From an uncultured Bacteroidota bacterium (GTDB lineage: Bacteria; Bacteroidota; Bacteroidia; 2-12-FULL-35-15): a stretch of DNA of 64,000 nucleotides. The stretch lies in contig CAINDA010000013.1 of assembly GCA_903847205.1 (NCBI GenBank), positions 1 to 64,000 of the forward strand. Direction: 5' to 3'. A program made the position numbers and the translations under genes. Below the pieces are notes generated by a model, which did not search any database, was not told where the DNA came from, and saw only the letters and a program-made list of their open reading frames with translations. Positions 1 through 8,980 of the stretch are shown here, piece by piece. Within the stretch, counting starts at the first letter, position 1, and the number at the start of each line of letters is the position of its first letter.

Positions 1-180
1 GATCTTGTTCTTATTAACTATATTGCTAATGATGAAGAAGATCCTTCTTGGCAAAAGCCAATCAGGATGACATTACTAATCTTTCAGTCATCCTGAGCTT
101 TTTTGTGGGATCTTGTTCTTATTAACTATATTGCTAATGATTAAGAAGATCCTTCTTGGCAAAAGCCAATCAGGATGACA
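1..180. repeat. Tandem pair of 72-bp direct repeats
   Basis: Positions 1-72 and 109-180 are the same 72-bp sequence with one mismatch (base 34 versus 142), giving a 108-bp period. Each copy contains the short palindrome TTGGCAAAAGCCAA and ends in a GATGACA tail. The spacer starts a GTCATCCTGAGC stretch that is also typical of dispersed Bacteroidota repeats; a related piece lies near 3153-3188. No coding potential is visible. Confidence 0.8.
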
Positions 181-273
181 TCCTTTAAAACAATCTTTTA
201 ATGGATAATTTTATAAACTCTAAAACAATCATAGAATTTATGGTTTATAATTCAATGTCCTTTAATTAAGAAG

Positions 274-347
274 CCATCGCACATATTTCGACAGGCTCAA
301 TATGACCAGCGCGCTGTCAGTCTGAGCTTGTCGAAGACTTTGGGCGG
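274..347. repeat. Dispersed palindrome, TTCGACAAGCTCA family, copy 1
   Basis: The segment holds ATTTCGACAGGCTCA followed about 30 bp later by TGAGCTTGTCGAA, so its ends are inverted repeats. Closely related copies lie at 2082-2152, 2272-2350 and, inverted, at 36335-36404. Confidence 0.8.
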
Positions 348-417
348 ATGATTTTGTTAGAATATTTCTTAAAAAACGGCAATAATTTTTAATTCGTGAA
401 ATTCGCGGCAAACTAAA

Positions 418-2046
418 TCACGTTTGTATCACACCAACATTATATGCTTTAGTAATAGGCGCATTGTCGGCCATTTCAATACCCATCGAAATCCATTTGC
501 GGGTATCCAGCGGATGTATGATTGCGTCCACCCAAAGGCGCGCTGCAGCATAATACGGGCTGGTCTGGCTGTCGTAGCGGTCTTTCGTTTTTTTAAATAG
601 TTCAGCTTCTTTTTCCGGAGTAATTATTTCGCCTTTCGCTTTCAGCGATGCAACTTCAATCTGACCGAGAACCTTGGCTGCCTGAGCACCGCCCATCACA
701 GCTATCTGCGCTGTAGGCCAGCCGGCAATTAAACGCGGGTCATAAGCCTTTCCACACATAGCGTAATTGCCTGCGCCGTAAGAATTGCCGATTACAAACG
801 TAAACTTCGGGACAACCGAGTTTGCCATTGCGCTTACCATTTTTGCGCCGTCTTTAATAATACCGCCGTGTTCAGAGCGGGAGCCTACCATAAAGCCGGT
901 AACATCCTGAAGGAATACCAGCGGGATTTTCTTTTGATTGCAGTTCATAATAAAGCGGGCCGATTTATCAGCACTGTCGCTGTAAATAACACCGCCGAAC
1001 TGCATTTCGCCTTTTTTGCTTTTCACCACTTTGCGCTGATTCGCCACTATTCCCACGCTCCAGCCGTCGATGCGTGCAAGTCCGCACAGAATGCTTTGTC
1101 CGTAAGCTTCTTTGTATTCTTCAAAATCAGAATTATCAACCAGCCGTGCAATTATTTCATGCATATCATACTGCTTGTCGCGCGCATCAGGGATAATACC
1201 TATAATTTCATTTGCATCTTTTTTAGGAGGCTCGGCTTTGATGCGGTTGAAACCTGCTTTATCAAAATGCCCCACTTTACTCATGATGCTGCGGATGCGG
1301 GTAAGGGCGTCAGCATCATCTTTGCATTTGTAATCGGTAACACCGGATATTTCGCAATGTGTAGTTGCACCGCCCAATGTTTCGTTATCAATGGTTTCGC
1401 CTATTGCGGCTTTCACAAGATAAGAACCTGCTAAAAAAATACTTCCTGTTTTATCAACAATCATTGCTTCATCACTCATGATAGGAAGGTAGGCACCGCC
1501 TGCAACACAGCTTCCCATAACAGCGGAAATCTGCAGTATCCCCATGCCCGACATGATTGCATTGTTTCTGAATATGCGGCCGAAATGTTCTCTGTCGGGA
1601 AAAATTTCATCCTGCATCGGCAGATAAACGCCGGCGCTGTCAACCAGATAAATAATCGGAAGCCTGTTTTCCATCGCTATTTCCTGCGCTCTTAAACTTT
1701 TCTTTCCGGTAATCGGAAACCACGCGCCGGCTTTTACTGTCGCATCATTGGCAACAATAATACACTGCCTTCCGCTTACATAACCTATCACCACTATCAC
1801 TCCTCCTGCAGGACATCCGCCGTGTTCCTTATACATATCGTCACCTGCAAAAGCGCCTATTTCAATAGTTTTAGAATCTTTGTCGGTAAGAAACTCAATA
1901 CGTTCACGGGCAGTCATTTTGCCTTGTTCATGCTGTTTATCAATCCTGCTTTTGCCTCCGCCCAAATAAATTTTCTCAAGCTTTGTTTCCATGGCGGAAA
2001 TAAGCAGGTTCAATTTATCTTCGTTTTTGTTGAATTCTATATCCAT
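418..2046 (-). CDS. Acyl-CoA carboxylase, carboxyltransferase (beta) subunit, methylcrotonoyl/propionyl-CoA type
   Basis: This 542-residue protein has the length and two crotonase-like lobes of biotin-dependent acyl-CoA carboxylase beta subunits. These subunits move the carboxyl group from carboxybiotin to an acyl-CoA in the cytoplasm. Visible hallmarks are TARERIEFLTD near residue 45, the QDEIFPDREHFGRIF stretch and SCVAGGAYLPIMSDE in the N lobe, and GNSYGAGNYAMCG in the C lobe. The IFPDREHFGRIF and SCVAGGAY motifs resemble the 3-methylcrotonoyl-CoA carboxylase branch more than propionyl-CoA carboxylase, but substrate cannot be settled from sequence alone. No biotin carboxylase partner is in the window. 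The gene stands alone between two dispersed repeats. The start ATG at 2046 gives a normal N-terminus. Confidence 0.93.
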   Translation of the reverse strand: MDIEFNKNEDKLNLLISAMETKLEKIYLGGGKSRIDKQHEQGKMTARERIEFLTDKDSKTIEIGAFAGDDMYKEHGGCPAGGVIVVIGYVSGRQCIIVANDATVKAGAWFPITGKKSLRAQEIAMENRLPIIYLVDSAGVYLPMQDEIFPDREHFGRIFRNNAIMSGMGILQISAVMGSCVAGGAYLPIMSDEAMIVDKTGSIFLAGSYLVKAAIGETIDNETLGGATTHCEISGVTDYKCKDDADALTRIRSIMSKVGHFDKAGFNRIKAEPPKKDANEIIGIIPDARDKQYDMHEIIARLVDNSDFEEYKEAYGQSILCGLARIDGWSVGIVANQRKVVKSKKGEMQFGGVIYSDSADKSARFIMNCNQKKIPLVFLQDVTGFMVGSRSEHGGIIKDGAKMVSAMANSVVPKFTFVIGNSYGAGNYAMCGKAYDPRLIAGWPTAQIAVMGGAQAAKVLGQIEVASLKAKGEIITPEKEAELFKKTKDRYDSQTSPYYAAARLWVDAIIHPLDTRKWISMGIEMADNAPITKAYNVGVIQT

Positions 2047-2081
2047 TTCTTAATTTGTTAATTTGATGCCGTTTTGTTTTT

Positions 2082-2152
2082 GCCATCGCAAATATTTCGA
2101 CAAGCTCAATATGACCTGTGCGCTGTCAGTCTGAGCTAGTCGAAGATTTTGG
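2082..2152. repeat. Dispersed palindrome, TTCGACAAGCTCA family, copy 2
   Basis: It reads CATCGCAAATATTTCGACAA...GTCAGTCTGAGCTAGTCGAA and is nearly the same as the copy at 274-347. It lies just upstream of the carboxyltransferase gene. Confidence 0.8.
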
Positions 2153-2271
2153 GTTGACTTTCATCTCAAAATATTCTTAAAAAGCGTCTTTAATTTGTCA
2201 ATTTGAAAATTGATTTCCTTGTGATAATGAAAAACAATGTGAATAAAAGAATGGATAATCTAAATTGTGTG

Positions 2272-2350
2272 TCGTCACCCAGAGCTTGTCGAAGGGTGTG
2301 CGATGGCTTGCCCAGATACTTCGACAGGCTCAGTATGACTTCAGCGCGCA
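2272..2350. repeat. Dispersed palindrome, TTCGACAAGCTCA family, copy 3 (rearranged)
   Basis: It contains AGAGCTTGTCGAAGG, TGCGATGGCTTGC and ACTTCGACAGGCTCAGTATGAC, i.e. the same blocks as copies 1 and 2 in another order. The rest of the 2047-2443 gap is AT-rich with no ORF I can support. Confidence 0.7.
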
Positions 2351-2443
2351 ACGCCGATTCCAAACCTTGATTCGCATTAATAATTAAAGCGTGTCAAAAG
2401 TAACAAAATTAAGCGGTAAAAAATTTACTTTTCAGCGAATGAT

Positions 2444-3058
2444 TTAGATAAATTCCATCGCCCTGTTGCCCTGATTGAAAAGTAAATCAACAATGCTTAA
2501 ATTGGGGATAAATCCATGTCTTGTATCAAATACCTGCGAATAAGGTATTACTTCAAATGTTTTATCCGAATCCAGCGGTTCTTTGGGTGAGATGATGTTC
2601 CGGTAATCATCGGCATCAGTATATATCTTTTGATATTCAGAGGCGAAGGTGTAATTCGGTTTCCGTTTCAGAAGAATCAAAATTTCCTGCTGCAGGGCTT
2701 CATTCAAGTCGATTAAATACTCGTGTTTTTTGTCATGATAGAGCGGATAGAAATCATCTTCGTAATATTCGAAATACGGCGAACGCCTGTAGCTCGATTC
2801 TAATGTACGCCAGTGCAGCGTCTGCCAATCGTAATCATACGAAATTTTTAAATCTTTCACTGCTCTCCGGTGCGCTCTTTTTACAAGCGGAACACTCAGC
2901 GTTATTGAGCCGTTGGGCGAATAAACATCGCAGCGGCTGCGGTAGGTCTGTTTTGTAAAATGTTCGAAATTGTCAATAATACAGGCCGAATAATTAAGCA
3001 GCTTTGAATAATATTGAATAGGAGCGAGGTAAGCGGAGGATAATACTGCCGTGTTCAT
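2444..3058 (-). CDS. WbqC family protein
   Basis: The 204-residue protein matches the WbqC-like family in length and pattern. The N-terminus (LSSAYLAPIQYYSKLL) corresponds to the usual P-xx-P-xx-Y-F/Y motif. It is followed by the FEHFTKQTYRSRC segment and later LSIVDLLFNQG, another family hallmark. The family occurs in O-antigen and other polysaccharide clusters, and its biochemical role is not firmly known. As I recall, in many Bacteroidota this gene lies downstream of lepB and dapB. Here it is the next intact minus-strand gene after the two lepB genes, but a repeat array and gene remnants separate them. Confidence 0.8.
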   Translation of the reverse strand: MNTAVLSSAYLAPIQYYSKLLNYSACIIDNFEHFTKQTYRSRCDVYSPNGSITLSVPLVKRAHRRAVKDLKISYDYDWQTLHWRTLESSYRRSPYFEYYEDDFYPLYHDKKHEYLIDLNEALQQEILILLKRKPNYTFASEYQKIYTDADDYRNIISPKEPLDSDKTFEVIPYSQVFDTRHGFIPNLSIVDLLFNQGNRAMEFI

Positions 3059-3189
3059 ACATTAATAATTGAGAGGAAATAATAGTATTTTAACGTTTGC
3101 AAAGTTATGAATAATTAAAGATTTGTTTCGATTTAAGAAGTCGAACACAAACTGTCATCCCGAACTCTTATGAGGGATCTTCTTGTTAA

Positions 3190-3690
3190 TGGTGAAGCTT
3201 CAATTGAGATCGAAACCCTTCCAATAGATTAGGAAGGTACTTCAATTGAGATTGGAGGCACTTCCTTTGATTAGGAAGCCCTTCCATTAGATTAAGAAGG
3301 TACTTTAATTGAGATTGAAGGTACTTCCTTTGATTAGGATGGCCCTCCATTAGATTAGGAAGGTACTTCATTTGAGATTGAAGACACTTCCTTTGATTAG
3401 GAAGCCCTTCCATTAGATTAGGAAGGTACTTCAATTGAGATTGGAGGCACTTCCTTTGATTAGGAAGCCCTTCCATTAGATTAAGAAGGTACTTTAATTG
3501 AGATTGAAGGCACTTCCTTTGATTAGGAAGGCCCTCCATTAGATTAGGAAAGTACTTCCTTTGATTAGGAAGCCCTTCCAATAGATTAGGAAGGTACTTC
3601 AATTGAGATTGGAGGTACTTCCTTTGATTAGGAAGCCCCTCCATTAGATTAGGAAGGTACTTCAATTGAGATTGAATAGGCTTCAATTGA
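3190..3690. repeat. 63-bp tandem repeat array (about 7.5 units)
   Basis: A unit built from ACTTCAATTGAGATTG, ACTTCCTTTGATTAGGAAG and CCTTCCATTAGATTAGGAAGG recurs every 63 bp; for example ACTTCCTTTG is at 3260, 3323 and 3386. One unit near 3550 is shortened. The minus strand stays open for 166 codons because 63 is a multiple of three, giving a 21-residue peptide repeat. There is no start context, signal peptide or family resemblance, so I treat it as a non-coding array. It may form hairpins because the sub-blocks are partly self-complementary. Confidence 0.85.
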
Positions 3691-3886
3691 AATTGGTGAG
3701 AGTCTATTCAATAAACTGGGTAGTATAAAGTAGATTGTGAATCTTGCCTTTTGCAATTAGGCGCTTGCCTTTTTGAATTAGATGTTTTCTTTCTGGCTTT
3801 GGAATTGATGTTTTGAGAGTTGGAAGAAAATTTAAGTGAAATAAATCGTAACTCATTAATTAAATTAGGAATGAAAGTTTACTTAA

Positions 3887-4108
3887 GATGAATTCGGCCT
3901 CGAACATTGCGAAGGCGGTAATATTTACAGCAAACGCGGAGCAGAAACTGGTTTTACTTATTTTAAACATGTAACACATCCGCATTCGGTTGATACCCGC
4001 CCTAATTTGGCCGGCAATGCAACAGGAACGCGTCAATATTATGTTATACTTGTTATTAACGATTTAGAAGTTGGTATTGCTTCGGCACCTGAATCAATTA
4101 ATGTTTAA
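3887..4108 (+). pseudogene. 3'-end remnant of a hypothetical protein gene
   Basis: An open frame of about 73 codons runs from just after a TAA at 3884 to a TAA at 4106-4108 and has no start codon. The peptide (ending TRQYYVILVINDLEVGIASA) is compositionally normal protein. It resembles the C-terminal, fibronectin-III-like tails of Bacteroidota hypothetical proteins such as the one at 43282-43908, although direct homology is not proven. A strong terminator follows immediately. The 5' part of the gene is missing; the sequence upstream is AT-rich and follows the 63-bp repeat array. Confidence 0.65.
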
Positions 4109-4110
4109 GG

Positions 4111-4179
4111 AATAAAATCAATTAATATTTAAAATGATGAAGCTTTCGGCTTCATCATTTTTTTTTGAGATATATTTGC
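4111..4179 (+). terminator. Rho-independent terminator inside a 69-bp block duplicated at 30096-30164
   Basis: An 11-bp perfect stem (AATGATGAAGC / GCTTCATCATT) is followed by nine T residues. The complete block 4111-4179 is identical, in reverse complement, to 30096-30164. Similarity continues more weakly beyond its downstream edge. Confidence 0.9.
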
Positions 4180-4294
4180 GGGGAATAAAGGAATGAGTTT
4201 CGCCTTCGGATCTTGGCAATAAAGCAATTGAAAAAACAGAACAAGCACTTTCTCTTGGTCAATAATAATTTTTGCAACTATAGAAAAATAAAAA

Positions 4295-4909
4295 ATGAAA
4301 TATATTTTTATAATTGGGGCAGTTTTACTTTCTATCATTTGTATATCAACAATGACCGGAACTAACTATTATCAGACACTTACAGACCAACGAATTAGCT
4401 CTGATACAACAACAATTTTTATTTCATCAACTAGAGAATTAAAAAGCGGTCTAATTCCTGATAGTGTTTTTCAAATGACAAACTTGAGACACCTATCAAT
4501 TCAAGGAATGGACTGCGACTACAGGATAAGGGATGATAAGGGTAATGATATCACGAAATGCTGGATGATTGGTGAAATCCCCTCAAAAATTAAAAATTTG
4601 AAAAAACTTGAGTTCCTTCAACTAAATGTAAATGCTATTAGTGCAATCCCAATTGAACTGGCTGAACTGAAATATTTAAAAACTTTAGACCTTACTGATA
4701 ATTTAAATCTTTCAAACATAGATGTTATAGTTAAACTTGAAAATTTAGAAGATCTTAGTTTAAATGGATGTAATATTAGGAAACTACCTGAAAAAATTGA
4801 GCAACTGAAGAAATTAAAAGCCCTCGGACTTAGTGGTAATCCTATTGAACAGAAAGAAAAAGATAGAATTAAAAAATCGCTGCCTAATTGTAGAATTTAT
4901 TTTGATTAA
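4295..4909 (+). CDS. Leucine-rich-repeat protein, membrane-anchored or secreted
   Basis: The 204-residue protein opens with a hydrophobic stretch (residues 3-20, FIIGAVLLSIICISTM) that would act as a signal peptide or N-terminal anchor. From about residue 60 to 195 it carries five or six leucine-rich repeats of roughly 23 residues (MTNLRHLSIQG, LKKLEFLQLNVN, LKYLKTLDLTDN, LENLEDLSLNG, LKKLKALGLSGN). Such repeats usually mediate protein-protein contacts. No catalytic domain is present and I cannot name a partner. It lies alone between a broken gene and the divergent lepB cluster, in a region that looks like an insertion hot spot. Confidence 0.8.
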   Translation: MKYIFIIGAVLLSIICISTMTGTNYYQTLTDQRISSDTTTIFISSTRELKSGLIPDSVFQMTNLRHLSIQGMDCDYRIRDDKGNDITKCWMIGEIPSKIKNLKKLEFLQLNVNAISAIPIELAELKYLKTLDLTDNLNLSNIDVIVKLENLEDLSLNGCNIRKLPEKIEQLKKLKALGLSGNPIEQKEKDRIKKSLPNCRIYFD

Positions 4910-4989
4910 AGCATAAATATTTTGTTCCCCGCTGTTCAGCATTTGTAATCCGGCCCAAATAGTTTAAGGATTTGTAACCTGATACACTA

Positions 4990-6087
4990 TTACTTCAACC
5001 CCTTAAACCATCTATTCCATCTGATACTGCTTTTCCCGCCGGTTTTATCAATCGACATTAACACCATTACAGTTTTCCCTACAATATGATCTTCGGGTAC
5101 AAAGCCCCAAAAACGGGAGTCTGCGGAGTTGTGGCGGTTGTCGCCCATCATAAAAAAGTAATTCATTTTAAATTTATAATGTGTGCTGTATTTATTGTTA
5201 ATGAAAATAGAATCACCGCTTATTCTTAAATCATTTTTTTCATAAACACTTATAATGCGCTGGTAGAGCGGGAGAGAATCTATATTTAATCTTATTGAAT
5301 CCCCAGCCTTAGGAATATATATAGGACCGAAAAAATCTACGTTCCAGAGAAAGTGCTCATTTTCAGGAAACATATAATCGCTGTAATTTCCTTTTTTTTC
5401 AAGAAGGGGGTCGGCGTTTAAAACATGTCCAAGCTTTTTAATTTTAACCGCATTCTCTGCTGTCAGGGTAAACCAATATTCGCCTTTGTTCCGCATTTTA
5501 TCACCTTCGGTAATGCCTAATCTTTTTAAGGAGTCAGAATTAATAGTGTCGGCATTTGTTTTAATTTTATAATTGAATTGTAATTTTTCCGGAACATCAC
5601 TGCCTTTGCCATTGATGTAAACCAGCCCCTCCCTCACTTCTAAAGTATCTCCCGGAATTGCAGTACACCGCTTTATATAATAGGTACGCTGGTCAACGGG
5701 ATGTTCCTCTTCCATCGGATAATTAAAAACTACCACATCGTTGTGTTTAATAACCGGCGTTCCGAACAACCGTTCGTAAGGTATTTTAATCCAATCGAGA
5801 TATGAATTTGTGTTTTCAGTAAAAGGCAGACGTTGATGTGCAAAAGGAAATGACAACAAAGTATTCGGGATGCGCGGCCCATAGCTTAATTTGCTGACCA
5901 AAATATAATCACCTGTGAGCAGCGATTTTTCCATCGACGGCGAAGGAATAGTAAAAGCTTCAAAGAAAAACACACGGAATAAAAGAATAGTTAAAAATGC
6001 AAAAACTATTGCCTTCAGCCACTCTCTTATGGAAGACTTTTTTTTCAATGGAAATGTGATTAAATTTTCACGATTTATTAATTCCAT
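4990..6087 (-). CDS. lepB: Signal peptidase I (shorter paralogue)
   Basis: The 365-residue protein is a type I signal peptidase that cleaves Sec signal peptides at the outer face of the inner membrane. One membrane segment spans residues 24-46. The catalytic Ser is at about 51 in IPSPSMEKSLLTGDYILVSK and the catalytic Lys at about 139 in YYIKRCTAIPGD. The C-terminal box MMGDNRHNSADSRFWGFVP is present. An insertion of about 150 residues between the Lys box and the GDN box is longer than in E. coli LepB, as is common in Bacteroidota. It follows a longer paralogue by about 90 bp on the same strand, so the two are probably co-transcribed. Confidence 0.95.
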   Translation of the reverse strand: MELINRENLITFPLKKKSSIREWLKAIVFAFLTILLFRVFFFEAFTIPSPSMEKSLLTGDYILVSKLSYGPRIPNTLLSFPFAHQRLPFTENTNSYLDWIKIPYERLFGTPVIKHNDVVVFNYPMEEEHPVDQRTYYIKRCTAIPGDTLEVREGLVYINGKGSDVPEKLQFNYKIKTNADTINSDSLKRLGITEGDKMRNKGEYWFTLTAENAVKIKKLGHVLNADPLLEKKGNYSDYMFPENEHFLWNVDFFGPIYIPKAGDSIRLNIDSLPLYQRIISVYEKNDLRISGDSIFINNKYSTHYKFKMNYFFMMGDNRHNSADSRFWGFVPEDHIVGKTVMVLMSIDKTGGKSSIRWNRWFKGLK

Positions 6088-6176
6088 CTCTTAAATAAGA
6101 TAAGAGATAGAATTAAATCAATAAAGCCGGCTTTGCAGTAATGCTCCTCATTTTAAGAGGAGGCCGGGCCGATAAA

Positions 6177-7898
6177 TTATTTTTTCACAGCACGTTTGCC
6201 TCTAAAATAAACATAACCGGAAATTCCGAGAACTATTAGAATAAAATGTATCAGGTAAGAACGTGATAAACCTTCATCCGAAACAAAAGTAAAGAAACGT
6301 GCTCTGCGTGCAGGATCTTCAAATAAGGATGTTTTTAATTTTTTCAGGAAACCGCTCTGTGCCTTTGAAGTAATATTTTTATTATCTTCTTTAATGCTCA
6401 TCCACACAAATACCGGCTTGCCTACAACATGATCCTCCGGTACAAAGCCCCAGTATCTTGAATCTGCTGAGTTTTGGCGGTTGTCGCCCATCATAAAATA
6501 GTAATCCAATTTAAATGTATAGCTAGTAGTTTCCTTTCCGTTAATAAAGATTTTCCCGCCTTTTATTTCTAAAGTGTTTAACTCGTAATTCTTAATTATC
6601 CTTTCGTACAATACTATATTAGCAGCATCTAAACTCACCGTTACTCCCTTTTTAGGAACATATAAAGGTCCGAAATTATCATTGTTCCATTTAAAAGCAG
6701 GACTGTGCGGGAATATCCTTGAACTGTATTCGCCGACAGGTTCAATTATCGGTTCAACCGATTTAACGTAACTTAAACTTTTAAGTTGTTCTATTTTATT
6801 AAAAGGAAGAGTAAGAATGTAAATCATTCCCAGACTGTCCTGTCCCTGCTGCTTCTCATCAGTGATATCAAAATCTTTAAAAAATTTCGCGTCAAGCATA
6901 GTTTCGCCTGTTCGTACTTTATAATTGTACTGCATTGTTTCAGCAGTGTATGCAGGCTTGCTGTTTATAAATAGTTTTTGATTTGCAATTTTTAAAGTGT
7001 CTCCGGCAATAGCAACACAGCGCTTAACATAGTTCTCGCGTTTATCAGCCGGCCTGTAAACCACTCTTCCGATGGGCTGATAAATAAGCTCTCCGGTATT
7101 TCTGTCGCGGTCAGCAGCAATTTGAACACCGGGTTTATTATATAAACTTTTAAAACCGTTATCTCTGCAAATCTGATAATAGCTTTGGTTTTGATATCCC
7201 AGAGCAACGGTATCTCCGTCGGGATAATTGAACACAACTATGTCGTTATTTTTTACATGTCCTAATCCCGGTAAACGGAAATAAGGAAGTTTAAACCATT
7301 CCAGATAAGATTTCGTTTCTGTGGCAAATGGCAGCGTATGATGAGCAAATGGGAATGACAGCGGGGTATTCGGAATTTTAGCCCCGAAGCTGATTTTGCT
7401 TACAAATAAGTAATCACCTACCATCATTGATTTTTCAAGAGATGATGTAGGGATAGTAAAGGCTTCAAAGAAAAATGTGCGGATAACTGTTGCTGCAATA
7501 ACTGCAAACACAATGGCTTCCGACCATTCCCTGGCTATGGAAGGTTTTAGTTTTGTTAAATCTTCAGGTCCTGAATAAACCGTATCTTTTTGAAATGCGA
7601 TGTAGGGCAGAAAAAGAAAGCCTGCAAAAAAGGCAATTATTTTATCCTGCATGGTACGTTTGTTAAACGATTTAGCCATGAGCAGACTCATGATGGAAAA
7701 CATCAAAAAATTAACGCCGGGCGTGATGATTAAGAAAATCCACCACCATGGTTTTTTAATTATTTTCAGCCATACAATAAAATTATATAATGGCACAAAT
7801 GCTTTCCAGCTTTCTTCTCCTGCTAAAGTAAACAGCTTCCAAAGTCCTATGATTGTTGTGATTGAAAATAGTATCAATAATAAATAAGAGGTATCCAT
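6177..7898 (-). CDS. lepB: Signal peptidase I (long paralogue with extra N-terminal membrane domain)
   Basis: The 573-residue protein has an added hydrophobic N-terminal region (residues 1-105, with about three membrane segments and a W-K-A-F-V-P-L-Y-N motif like DUF5684 proteins) ahead of the peptidase domain. The catalytic Ser is at about 153 in IPTSSLEKSMMVGDYLFVSK, where Leu replaces the usual Met after the Ser. The Lys is at about 292 in NYVKRCVAIAGD. MMGDNRQNSADSRYWGFVP is the GDN box. A final membrane segment near residues 548-567 could place the C-terminus back in the membrane. All catalytic residues are present, so it should be active. It lies between dapB and the second lepB. Confidence 0.94.
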   Translation of the reverse strand: MDTSYLLLILFSITTIIGLWKLFTLAGEESWKAFVPLYNFIVWLKIIKKPWWWIFLIITPGVNFLMFSIMSLLMAKSFNKRTMQDKIIAFFAGFLFLPYIAFQKDTVYSGPEDLTKLKPSIAREWSEAIVFAVIAATVIRTFFFEAFTIPTSSLEKSMMVGDYLFVSKISFGAKIPNTPLSFPFAHHTLPFATETKSYLEWFKLPYFRLPGLGHVKNNDIVVFNYPDGDTVALGYQNQSYYQICRDNGFKSLYNKPGVQIAADRDRNTGELIYQPIGRVVYRPADKRENYVKRCVAIAGDTLKIANQKLFINSKPAYTAETMQYNYKVRTGETMLDAKFFKDFDITDEKQQGQDSLGMIYILTLPFNKIEQLKSLSYVKSVEPIIEPVGEYSSRIFPHSPAFKWNNDNFGPLYVPKKGVTVSLDAANIVLYERIIKNYELNTLEIKGGKIFINGKETTSYTFKLDYYFMMGDNRQNSADSRYWGFVPEDHVVGKPVFVWMSIKEDNKNITSKAQSGFLKKLKTSLFEDPARRARFFTFVSDEGLSRSYLIHFILIVLGISGYVYFRGKRAVKK

Positions 7899-8020
7899 AA
7901 AATTAGTTTAAAGTTTAAAGTTAAGAGTTGAGACAATTATTTCGGGAAACAAAGGTTTGAAATTTTTATTGTTTATCAATTGTTAATTTTTGTGAATTAA
8001 TATAAATAAAAAACGCAGCA

Positions 8021-8734
8021 TCATTTTAGAAGGTCATTCATCCCGAAAACACCTTTTTTACCTTTTATCCATTCAGCTGCAATTACTGCTCCTAACGCAA
8101 ATCCCTTTCGGCTGTGTGCTGTGTGAGTAATACTTATTTCATCAACTAAAGAACTGTATGTAACGGTATGCGTGCCCGGGACTTCATCAATCCGTTTAGA
8201 AACAATGTTTAACTCCTGCTCGTCAGTCGCTGCATTATTAACCCATTTTGTTTTGCTGTCAAGCTGCTCAATCATTTGATTGGCAAGAGTAATGGCGGTT
8301 CCGCTCGGTGAATCTAATTTATGAATGTGATGAATTTCTTCTATTGCAGAATTATATTCAGGATATGTATTCATCAGCTTTGCCAGGTATTCATTCAGTT
8401 TAAAAAACAAATTAACACCTATACTGTAATTAGAAGCATAAAATAATGTTTGATTATTTTCGGTGCATTTTTGTTTTACGGCATCAAATTTACTGAGCCA
8501 GCCGGTAGTGCCTGCAACAACAGGTAAGCCTGCTTCAAAACATTTGTAAATATTTGTAACTGCTGATTCAGGTGTGCTGAATTCAATTGCGGCATCGGCT
8601 TTTTTTAGATCATCAACAGTGTATGTTGCAGCATTATGTTCATCTACTTTCAGCACAATACAATGTCCGCGGGATAAAGCAATCTGCTCTATTTCCTTCC
8701 CCATTTTGCCATAGCCGATTAACGCAATATTCAT
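8021..8734 (-). CDS. dapB: 4-hydroxy-tetrahydrodipicolinate reductase
   Basis: The 237-residue enzyme reduces hydroxy-tetrahydrodipicolinate with NAD(P)H in the lysine/diaminopimelate pathway. The N-terminal Rossmann motif IALIGYGKMGKEIEQIA, the VVAGTTGW loop near residues 71-80, EIHHIHKLDSPSGTAI (substrate and catalytic His/Lys) and the C-terminal HTAHSRKGFALGAVIAAEW are all visible. It is slightly shorter than the E. coli enzyme (273), as is normal for Bacteroidota. It precedes the lepB pair on the same strand with a gap of 122 bp. Confidence 0.96.
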   Translation of the reverse strand: MNIALIGYGKMGKEIEQIALSRGHCIVLKVDEHNAATYTVDDLKKADAAIEFSTPESAVTNIYKCFEAGLPVVAGTTGWLSKFDAVKQKCTENNQTLFYASNYSIGVNLFFKLNEYLAKLMNTYPEYNSAIEEIHHIHKLDSPSGTAITLANQMIEQLDSKTKWVNNAATDEQELNIVSKRIDEVPGTHTVTYSSLVDEISITHTAHSRKGFALGAVIAAEWIKGKKGVFGMNDLLK

Positions 8735-8980
8735 AAAAAATCATTATTTAGCCTTTCCGGATAGGAAGAGGAAATGTTTCAATTTGTATTTTTCAGCATT
8801 CCATTTTAATGGAATTTGAGCCGGCTAAATTACGATTTAATTGTCATTCATTGAGAGTGTGAAATTACTAATGAATTTTCGATCAATTCTTAGAATCATT
8901 ATTCGTAAATTCGCCCGCTTTCAATTGTGTGAATTTGAAATTGCATTCATAAATTATTATTTGACTAATTCTAAATCACA

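Noticed and set aside
868-1434. 188-codon ORF on the + strand
   Set aside because: It overlaps the carboxyltransferase gene on the opposite strand, which has strong family motifs; the + strand peptide has none.
3186-3686. 166-codon minus ORF with a 21-residue peptide repeat
   Set aside because: It is a translation of the 63-bp DNA repeat; there is no signal peptide or family resemblance, and the period keeps several frames open.
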